The translations under genes were made by a program, and so were the position numbers. Source: Clostridiales bacterium (GTDB lineage Bacteria; Bacillota; Clostridia; Oscillospirales; Oscillospiraceae). From it: a stretch of DNA of 29,578 nt. The notes under the pieces are model-generated. The model did no database searches and was not told the origin of the DNA. It was given only the letters and a program-made list of their open reading frames with translations. The first letter of the stretch is position 1; every line of letters begins with the position of its first letter. Positions 22,301 to 29,578 of this stretch are shown piece after piece. Location of the stretch: the NCBI GenBank assembly GCA_004556965.1, contig SFFE01000015.1, forward strand, positions 1 to 29,578, read 5' to 3'.

Positions 22301-22954
22301 ATGAAAAAAACACTGTACAGCTTGATGCTCAACGAGGAGGTCGTGCGCGAGATCGACGCGCTGGCGCATCAGATGGGCACGAACCGCTCCGCGCTCATCA
22401 ACCAGATCCTCGCGGACTACACCTCGGTCATCACGCCGGAGCGGCGCATCGAGAGCATTTTCCACGCGATCGAGGAGATGGTGGCGCCGGCGCGCGAGCT
22501 GGTGCCGTTTTTCGTGCCGAACGCGATGACGATGTCGCTCAAGAGCAGTCTCGAATACAAGTACCGGCCGACGGTGAAATACGAGGTGGCGCTGCTGGAC
22601 GACACGTCGGACACGCTCGGCGAGCTGTCGGTCATTTTCCGCACGCAGTCGGCGGCGCTGCTGCAGTCGATGACGCAGTTTTTCCGGCTGTGGAAGCAGA
22701 TCGAGGACGTGCACCTCACGCCGTATCTCGCAGGCACGCCGCCGCGCTACGCGCTGTACGACGGCAAGTTCGTGCGCAGCCTGTCGCTGCCGCGCAACCG
22801 GGATTACACCAGCGAGGAGATCGCAAAGGCGATCTCGGACTATATCAAGCTATTTGACCACCTGATGAAAGGGTTCCTCTCCGGCAAATACACCGCGCAG
22901 GACGTGGAGAGCATCTACTACGCCAAGCGCGGCGACGGAGTCATCCTGATCTGA
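22301..22954 (+). CDS. Ribbon-helix-helix (CopG/Arc-like) protein upstream of clpB
   Basis: A 217-residue protein. Residues 1-40 form a ribbon-helix-helix DNA-binding unit (LYSLMLNEEVVREIDALAHQMGTNRSALINQILADY). The remaining ~175 residues form a mixed helical domain I do not recognise (SIFHAIEEMVAPARELVPFF, ALYDGKFVRSLSLPR). The likely role is a transcription regulator of its own operon, which includes clpB 30 bases downstream; this is inference from context. ATG 22301 follows AAAGGTGG and the promoter lies at 22243-22271. It is much longer than typical CopG proteins (about 45-90 residues), so the C-terminal part may sense a signal. Confidence 0.7.
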   Translation: MKKTLYSLMLNEEVVREIDALAHQMGTNRSALINQILADYTSVITPERRIESIFHAIEEMVAPARELVPFFVPNAMTMSLKSSLEYKYRPTVKYEVALLDDTSDTLGELSVIFRTQSAALLQSMTQFFRLWKQIEDVHLTPYLAGTPPRYALYDGKFVRSLSLPRNRDYTSEEIAKAISDYIKLFDHLMKGFLSGKYTAQDVESIYYAKRGDGVILI

Positions 22955-22984
22955 CGGTGTTTCGGAAAGGAGGAGCCGCGTGCC

Positions 22985-25594
<2,610 letters not shown>

Positions 25595-25606
<12 letters not shown>

Positions 25607-25701
25607 ACGCGCTCCACTCCGCCGCCGCGCAGGCGCGCCGTCTCCTTGTCCGCTTCTTCATTCTTCCTTTCCCAGCCGCAAGTCAAGCTTGCGTCTGGGG
25701 G
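25595..25701 (+). repeat. Composite dispersed repeat supplying the clpB stop codon
   Basis: GCGTCAGAATGAACGCGC (25595-25612) includes the clpB stop (25604-25606) and matches the inverted 95-112 element. A variable segment follows, then TTCATTCTTCCTTTCC and the hairpin CAGCCGCAAG/CTTGCGTCTG (one mismatch), an inverted copy of 11166-11208. A fragment further on (25745-25772) shares GTAACGCACCCCC with 11158-11170 and GACTGATGAGGG, inverted, with 10981-10991. Confidence 0.75.
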
Positions 25702-25800
25702 ATGCGGGAGGTTCCGCGACATGCTGCGCATGACGAGGCCGGGTACGTAACGCACCCCCGCCGACTGATGAGGGAGATGCGCGCCTTCCTTGACAAGCTG

Positions 25801-25836
25801 AAACCGCCGGCAGACTTTGGGTCTGCCGGCGGTTTT
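25801..25836. terminator. Bidirectional terminator between clpB and the 52-residue gene
   Basis: AAACCGCCGGCAGAC pairs perfectly with GTCTGCCGGCGGTTT (5-nt loop), flanked by T- and A-rich ends. It serves the convergent genes on both sides. Confidence 0.88.
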
Positions 25837-25844
25837 ATCGTCGG

Positions 25845-26003
25845 TCATTCGTCGTCGGACGATTCGATATAAAGCGTTTCGGTATGCTGCTGTGCCTGCA
25901 CCAGAAGCGCGGCTGCCAGCACAGGATTCTGCTCCTGCAGCGCATCCAGCGCGTCCGTGATCGCGTTGAACAACACAGCGTACATTTTTTTGTAATCGGC
26001 CAT
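25845..26003 (-). CDS. Small conserved-looking hypothetical protein (52 residues)
   Basis: Function unknown. ATG 26003 has GAGGTGAT 8 bases upstream and the frame ends at a strong terminator. The product is helical and acidic (MADYKKMYAVLFNAITDALDA, then QEQNPVLAAALLVQAQQHTETLY and ESSDDE). Short proteins starting DYKKMY.. and ending with a helix of this type are familiar beside XRE regulators in gut Clostridia, but I cannot verify a family here. It is divergent from the XRE gene at 26097 and shares its operator region, so it is probably under that repressor. Confidence 0.7.
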   Translation of the reverse strand: MADYKKMYAVLFNAITDALDALQEQNPVLAAALLVQAQQHTETLYIESSDDE

Positions 26004-26024
26004 CTCGTCATCACCTCGGAAAAT

Positions 26025-26070
26025 ATTTTATCTGAATATCAGATAAAATGCAATATCTTGTTTTCAGATA
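26025..26070. promoter_or_regulatory. Tandem operators for the first XRE regulator
   Basis: A perfect palindrome with 11-bp arms ATTTTATCTGA and TCAGATAAAAT around ATA (26025-26049; core TATCTGAATATCAGATA, 26029-26045). A second, degenerate 17-bp copy TATCTTGTTTTCAGATA lies at 26054-26070. The centres (26037 and 26062) are 25 bp apart. They lie between the 52-residue gene and the XRE gene and could regulate both. Confidence 0.8.
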
Positions 26071-26096
26071 GGGTATGTTCGCATGGGGTGATTTCC

Positions 26097-26342
26097 ATGC
26101 GTTATGAAGTTTTAAATTTTGAAAATATCCGCAATCTGCGAATCGACAATAGCTACACGCAGCAGCAAATTGCGGACTATTTGAACATCAAGCAAAACAC
26201 GTATTCTCAATATGAGACAGGAGCGCTGAACTATCCGGTCGACATCCTGATGAAGCTCGCCGACTTGTATGACGTGAGCGTGGACTACCTGCTGGGGCGG
26301 ACGGATGTGAAAAAGCCCTATCCGAAGCCGCGGCACGCATAA
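26097..26342 (+). CDS. XRE-family transcriptional regulator (first of a tandem pair)
   Basis: An 81-residue single-domain HTH protein (IRNLRIDNSYTQQQIADYLNIKQNTYSQYETGALNYPVDILMKLADLYDVSVDYLLGRTD). ATG 26097 follows GGGGTGAT. It probably represses its own promoter and the divergent 52-residue gene through the TATCTGA palindromes upstream. Its C-terminal stretch SVDYLLGRTDVKKPYPK is also present in the downstream XRE gene, with nearly identical DNA, while the recognition helices differ (NIKQNTYSQ versus QLHQTTYSD). Confidence 0.88.
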   Translation: MRYEVLNFENIRNLRIDNSYTQQQIADYLNIKQNTYSQYETGALNYPVDILMKLADLYDVSVDYLLGRTDVKKPYPKPRHA

Positions 26343-26354
26343 AAGCCGTCCACA

Positions 26355-26400
26355 TTTTAAGGGAAATTCGCTTAAAAGTCAATAAGGGATATTCCCTTAT
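26355..26400 (+). promoter_or_regulatory. Tandem operators for the second XRE regulator
   Basis: Two 17-bp palindromes: TAAGGGAAATTCGCTTA (26358-26374, one mismatched pair, arms extending to TTTT/AAAA) and TAAGGGATATTCCCTTA (26383-26399, perfect). The centres (26366 and 26391) are 25 bp apart. The second lies 34 bp before ATG 26425. Confidence 0.8.
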
Positions 26401-26424
26401 CGCATAATAATCGCGGGTGATGTT

Positions 26425-26655
26425 ATGTACCGCATGCGTATCCGCGATTTGCGGGAGGATCAGGATCTGACGCAAAAGGAGCTTGCTGCTATTTTGCAGC
26501 TGCATCAGACGACTTACTCCGACTATGAGTTGGAGCGGTTGAACGTCCCCGTCCCCGTGCTGCACAAGCTCGCCGACTTCTACGGCGTGAGCGTGGACTA
26601 TCTGCTGGGGCGGACGGACGTGAAAAAGCCCTATCCGAAAAAAGAGGGAAAATAG
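26425..26655 (+). CDS. XRE-family transcriptional regulator (second of a tandem pair)
   Basis: A 76-residue single-domain HTH protein (IRDLREDQDLTQKELAAILQLHQTTYSDYELERLNVPVPVLHKLADFYGVSVDYLLGRTD). It resembles the XRE protein at 10600 in its first helix (IRDLRED). ATG 26425 is accepted with GGGTGAT just upstream; ATG 26434 is an alternative. It is expected to bind the TAAGGGA palindromes directly upstream and repress itself. No separate target gene is visible downstream (a terminator follows), so it may act elsewhere. Confidence 0.87.
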   Translation: MYRMRIRDLREDQDLTQKELAAILQLHQTTYSDYELERLNVPVPVLHKLADFYGVSVDYLLGRTDVKKPYPKKEGK

Positions 26656-26662
26656 CGCAAAA

Positions 26663-26692
26663 ACGGAGCGGCGAAACGCCGCTCCGTTTTTT
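26663..26692. terminator. Bidirectional terminator
   Basis: ACGGAGCGGCG pairs perfectly with CGCCGCTCCGT around AAA, followed by TTTTT. It separates the convergent XRE and AEC genes. Confidence 0.9.
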
Positions 26693-26696
26693 GTCC

Positions 26697-27617
26697 TTAC
26701 AGCAGCAGCCAGATCAACAGCGGGATCGTGGCGGCGGAGAAGACGGTGCTCATAAAGATGACTTCGGACGAGAGCGCTTCGTCCTTGCCATACTGCAGGC
26801 AGAGCACGGTGATGATCATGGCGGACGGACACGCGGCCAGCAGCACCGGGATGCCGAGCATCATCGGATCGTGGACAAACAGCCGCAGCACGGCCCACAC
26901 CACGACCGGACACACGATCAGGCGCACGAACGACGCGACATAGACGCGCCAGTTGCCGAACGCCTTTTTGAGCGGGATGCCGCCGAGCGAGGTGCCGATG
27001 ACGATCATGGACATCGGCGTGGTGGCGGCGGAGAGCGTCGAGATCGTGTCGGCGATCACGGCGGGGACGTGCAGGTGCGTCAAAAACAGCACGACGGCGA
27101 GGAACGTGGCGATCAGCGGCATGGTCAGAAGCTGCCGCCAGTTGAATTTTTGCTTTTCGCCGCTGCCGCGCAGGATCGCCGTGCCGACCGTGTAGAGCAT
27201 GGTGTTGAACGGGATGTTCGACAGCGACGCATAGAACACCGCCTCCGTCCCGAAAACGGCCTGCACCACGGGAAAGCCCACGAACGCATTGTTCGGATAG
27301 GACATCACCATGCGCAGAACGCCGACGTCGCCGCCGCGCGAGCGCAGGAGCTTCGGCACGAAGAAGGAGACGGCGTGCAGGATGAGCAGCATCAGCGTCG
27401 TCACGCCGACGTATTCGAGGATGACCGTGCCGCTGAGCGTGGTCTCCGCGTTGACGACGGAGTTGAGAATGGTCGCGGTGAGCAGGACGTTCAGCACGAT
27501 GGGATTCACGCGCTTGTTGAACTCCGGCCCCGTGATGTGCAGCTTCGCGCAGAGATACCCCACGAGCATCAGCAGCACGAGCATGGCCATCTTGGCCAGT
27601 ACAGTTGAAATTTCCAT
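26697..27617 (-). CDS. AEC-family (auxin efflux carrier-like) transporter
   Basis: A 306-residue membrane protein with about ten hydrophobic segments in two halves. Family features include GYLCAKLHITGPEFNKRVNPIVLNVLLTATIL at the N-terminus, SYPNNAFVGFPVVQAVFG in the first half and IGTSLGGIPLKKAF plus AACPSAMIITVLCLQYGKDEALSS in the second. AEC proteins move organic acids such as malate, or related anions; the substrate is unknown here. ATG 27617 is preferred over upstream in-frame codons because homology-like sequence begins there and GAGAGGAAAG lies about 11 bases upstream. It is divergent from the two-component genes. Confidence 0.9.
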   Translation of the reverse strand: MEISTVLAKMAMLVLLMLVGYLCAKLHITGPEFNKRVNPIVLNVLLTATILNSVVNAETTLSGTVILEYVGVTTLMLLILHAVSFFVPKLLRSRGGDVGVLRMVMSYPNNAFVGFPVVQAVFGTEAVFYASLSNIPFNTMLYTVGTAILRGSGEKQKFNWRQLLTMPLIATFLAVVLFLTHLHVPAVIADTISTLSAATTPMSMIVIGTSLGGIPLKKAFGNWRVYVASFVRLIVCPVVVWAVLRLFVHDPMMLGIPVLLAACPSAMIITVLCLQYGKDEALSSEVIFMSTVFSAATIPLLIWLLL

Positions 27618-27666
27618 AGCTTCTGTTTCTTTCCTCTCAGATTGTCGCAGGTGCTCAGTATAGCAC

Positions 27667-27706
27667 GAAAACCACCGCATTTCCACAGAAAATGCGGCGG
27701 TTTTTT
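27667..27706 (+). other. Terminator-like hairpin between divergent genes
   Basis: AAAACC plus CCGCATTTT pairs with AAAATGCGG plus GGTTTTTT, a good terminator shape on the plus strand. It lies between the starts of two divergent genes, where no plus-strand transcript is known to end. It overlaps the likely upstream part of the AEC promoter (TATACT on the minus strand near 27657-27662). Confidence 0.55.
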
Positions 27707-27734
27707 GAAAGTGGGAAATCTGACGAAATTGTAA

Positions 27735-27763
27735 TCGTCAAGGCGGCGGCGCTTTGGTATAAT
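27735..27763 (+). promoter_or_regulatory. Promoter for the two-component operon
   Basis: A perfect TATAAT at 27758-27763, with a weak -35 (TCGTCA, 27735-27740) 17 bases upstream. The start codon follows 33 bases later. A weak -35 suggests activation by a regulator, possibly the response regulator itself. Confidence 0.6.
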
Positions 27764-27796
27764 GGAGCCGTGAACAGACAAACGGAGGTGCGGCGG

Positions 27797-28465
27797 ATGG
27801 AACGCATTTTATTGGTCGAGGACGACCGGAGCATCGTGCGCAGCTTAAGGGAATTTCTCACGTCGGAGGGCTTCGCGGTCGAGGCCGTGGACGGCCAGCG
27901 CGCCGCGACGGAGCGGCTGGCGGCGGAGCGCTTTGACCTGCTGCTGGTGGATATTTCGCTCGCGGACGGCAACGGCTTCGCCGTGTGCAAGGCGGCGAAG
28001 GAGCGCGGCCTGCCCGTCATCTTCCTTACGGCCTCCGGCGACGAATACAGCACCGTCACGGGGCTGGACATGGGCGCGGACGACTACGTTGCAAAGCCGT
28101 TCCGCCCGCGCGAGCTGATGGCGCGCATCCGCAGCGTCCTGCGCCGCAGCGGGAGAGGGCAGTCCGTCGTCACGCTCGGCGACGTGGTCGTGGACACGGA
28201 CAAGGGCATCGTGACGAAGCGGGGCGCGGACGTGTATCTCTCCGCGCTGGAGTACCGGCTGCTGCTCGTGTTTTTGAACCACCGGGGCATGGTGCTCTCG
28301 CGCACGCGGCTGCTGGAGGAGATCTGGGACGCGGCGGGCGACTTTGTCAACGACAACACGCTCACCGTGTACATCAAGCGCCTGCGCGAGAAGATCGAGA
28401 CCGACCCGCAGAATCCTGAGATCATCCGCACCGTGCGCGGGCTGGGCTACAAGCTGGAGGACTGA
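27797..28465 (+). CDS. OmpR-family response regulator
   Basis: A 222-residue DNA-binding response regulator. The receiver domain has the acidic pair D9-D10 (LLVEDD), the phosphoacceptor D52 (DLLLVDISL), T78 and K100 (DDYVAKPF). The C-terminal winged helix has the OmpR/PhoB form (LSALEYRLLLVFLNHRGMVLSRTRLLEEIWDAAGDFVNDNTLTVYIKRLREKIE..IRTVRGLGYKLE). ATG 27797 follows GGAGGTG. It is transcribed with the histidine kinase 6 bases downstream, its presumed phosphodonor. Confidence 0.94.
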   Translation: MERILLVEDDRSIVRSLREFLTSEGFAVEAVDGQRAATERLAAERFDLLLVDISLADGNGFAVCKAAKERGLPVIFLTASGDEYSTVTGLDMGADDYVAKPFRPRELMARIRSVLRRSGRGQSVVTLGDVVVDTDKGIVTKRGADVYLSALEYRLLLVFLNHRGMVLSRTRLLEEIWDAAGDFVNDNTLTVYIKRLREKIETDPQNPEIIRTVRGLGYKLED

Positions 28466-28471
28466 AGTACG

Positions 28472-29476
28472 ATGGAGTTTTTCCGCAATCCCGAAATTCG
28501 CCGGGAGCTGGCGCTCTTCGCGGCGCTCATGGCGGCGTTTGCCGCCGCGGGCTTCCTCGCGTTCGGCGCGGCCGGGTGGCTCGTGCTCGGCGCAGGACTC
28601 GCGCTCTCGGCCACGCACTTTGCAGCGGCGGCTGTGCGCTACCGGCGCATCCGCACGCTCAGCCGCGACATCGACGCGGTGCTCCACGGCAGCGACGCCG
28701 TGCGCTTCGGCGACTTGCAGGAGGGCGAGCTGGCCGTGCTGCAAAGCGAGATCCAGAAGATGACCATCCGCCTGCGCGACGCGGCGGACAATCTGCAAAA
28801 GGAAAAGACGTTTTTGACCGACTCCATCGCCGACATTTCGCACCAGCTCCGCACGCCGCTCACGTCCATCAACCTGATCGTGACGATGCTCGCGGCGGAC
28901 GCGGTGTCCGACGCGCGGCGCATGGAGCTGACGCGCGAGCTGAAAATGCTGCTGGGGCGCATCGACTGGATGGTGGAGAGCCTGCTGAAAATGTCGAAGA
29001 TCGACGCAGGCACGGCGCTGTTCCAGCGCGGGACGGTGCAGGTTTCGGCGCTGGTGCGCGCCGCGGCGGAGCCGCTGGCCGTGCCGATCGACGTGCGCGG
29101 GCAGCGCCTTGTGTGCGAGATCGGCGCGGAGACGTTTTGCGGCGACCTCGCGTGGACGACTGAGGCGGTGGGGAACATCCTCAAAAACTGCATGGAGCAC
29201 ACGCCGGAGGGCGGCACGATCACCGTGACCGCGTGCGAGACCGCCATTTTCACGGAGCTGACCGTGCGCGACACCGGCTCCGGCATTGACCCGGACGATT
29301 TACCGCACCTGTTCGAGCGGTTTTACAAGGGCAAGAACGCGTCCGATACCAGCTTCGGCATCGGCCTTGCGCTTGCGCGCATGATCGTCACGGCGCAGGG
29401 CGGCGCCATCAAGGCCGCCAACGCCCCCGGCGGCGGCGCGGTGTTCACGGTGCGGTTTTATAAAAGTACCGTCTAA
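28472..29476 (+). CDS. Sensor histidine kinase with a minimal membrane sensor
   Basis: A 334-residue kinase. Two membrane helices (about residues 14-32 and 34-55) are joined by almost no loop, so there is no external sensor domain. A HAMP-like linker follows, then the HisKA box with phospho-His H124 (ADISHQLRTPLTSI) and the ATPase domain with N-box NILKNCMEHT (N235/N239), G1 DTGSGI, F-box FERFYKG and G2 FGIGLAL. Such intramembrane-sensing kinases often work with ABC transporters that detect cell-wall antibiotics, but no transporter is present before the window ends. The stop codon (29474-29476) is the first triplet of the TAAAGGCTTCCCC repeat. Confidence 0.93.
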   Translation: MEFFRNPEIRRELALFAALMAAFAAAGFLAFGAAGWLVLGAGLALSATHFAAAAVRYRRIRTLSRDIDAVLHGSDAVRFGDLQEGELAVLQSEIQKMTIRLRDAADNLQKEKTFLTDSIADISHQLRTPLTSINLIVTMLAADAVSDARRMELTRELKMLLGRIDWMVESLLKMSKIDAGTALFQRGTVQVSALVRAAAEPLAVPIDVRGQRLVCEIGAETFCGDLAWTTEAVGNILKNCMEHTPEGGTITVTACETAIFTELTVRDTGSGIDPDDLPHLFERFYKGKNASDTSFGIGLALARMIVTAQGGAIKAANAPGGGAVFTVRFYKSTV

Positions 29477-29489
29477 AGGCTTCCCCTTG
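29474..29489 (+). repeat. Truncated hairpin repeat after the histidine kinase
   Basis: TAAAGGCTTCCCC (29474-29486) is the reverse complement of the end of the left unit at 11022-11034. The hairpin partner GGGGAAG expected after TTGAG is missing, so the repeat is cut at about 29489. Confidence 0.6.
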
Positions 29490-29578
29490 AGTAAACGCTG
29501 AATAAATCAAGTTTTGCCCAAAGAGGAAGGGATAGCAGCAAGAAACGAGACAAATTCGAAACTTTATCCGGCCATTAC
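29490..29578. mobile_element. Possible insertion-sequence edge
   Basis: From about 29490 the base composition drops clearly in GC and the hairpin repeat is interrupted. GCTGAATAAATC resembles the terminal repeats of IS5-family elements (GTTGAATAAATC in the IS903 group), a similarity recalled, not searched. No transposase is visible because the window ends. Confidence 0.3.

Overview
The window looks like a chromosomal segment of a GC-rich, spore-forming, strictly anaerobic Clostridia member, most like Oscillospiraceae (Clostridium cluster IV). The reasons are sporulation genes (spoIVB, yabP, yabQ, and an M14 peptidase of the spore-former endopeptidase type), a complete trimeric NAD-linked [FeFe] hydrogenase operon, strong AGGAGG-type ribosome binding sites, GTG/TTG starts and many dispersed palindromic repeats. 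The genus cannot be fixed from this sequence alone.

Layout. 1-2532: an M14 peptidoglycan peptidase (-) and spoIVB (+). 2583-6647: hydC-hydB-hydA (-). Across a 412-base divergent control region, 7060-9724 (+) holds a TM1266-type hydrogenase-system regulator fused in operon with a NitT/TauT-type ABC transporter (binding protein, permease, ATPase). This operon is preceded by its own promoter and a leader RNA ending in an intrinsic terminator with a possible antiterminator. 9781-11379: a PAP2 phosphatase, a small XRE regulator and a 33-residue peptide (-), separated by repeat-rich DNA. 11537-14145: a polar amino acid ABC transporter (-) whose leader is a clear lysine riboswitch followed by a terminator, so it is probably a lysine importer. 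14640-16461: MarR plus MATE efflux pair (+). 16539-18370: two paralogous membrane-anchored proteins, one with a zinc ribbon (-). 18574-20100: yabP-yabQ-divIC-S1-domain gene (-), the classic sporulation/division cluster. 20546-20636: tRNA-Ser(CGA) (-). 20804-22057: ClC channel/transporter (+). 22301-25606: ribbon-helix-helix protein plus ClpB (+). 25845-26655: a 52-residue protein (-) divergent from two tandem small XRE regulators (+), each with its own pair of palindromic operators. 26697-27617: AEC transporter (-). 27797-29476: a response regulator/histidine kinase pair (+). The last ~90 bases look like the edge of a mobile element.

The two signals I consider most worth following are: (1) the divergent coupling of the hydrogenase operon to a regulator/ABC-transporter operon that is controlled by an unassigned structured leader; and (2) the two XRE autoregulatory modules, which have different operator sequences but the same geometry (two 17-bp palindromes, 25 bp centre to centre, about 35 bp before the start codon). 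A third is a composite dispersed repeat that sits at gene 3' ends and provides the stop codon of several genes (M14 peptidase, ClpB, and probably the histidine kinase).
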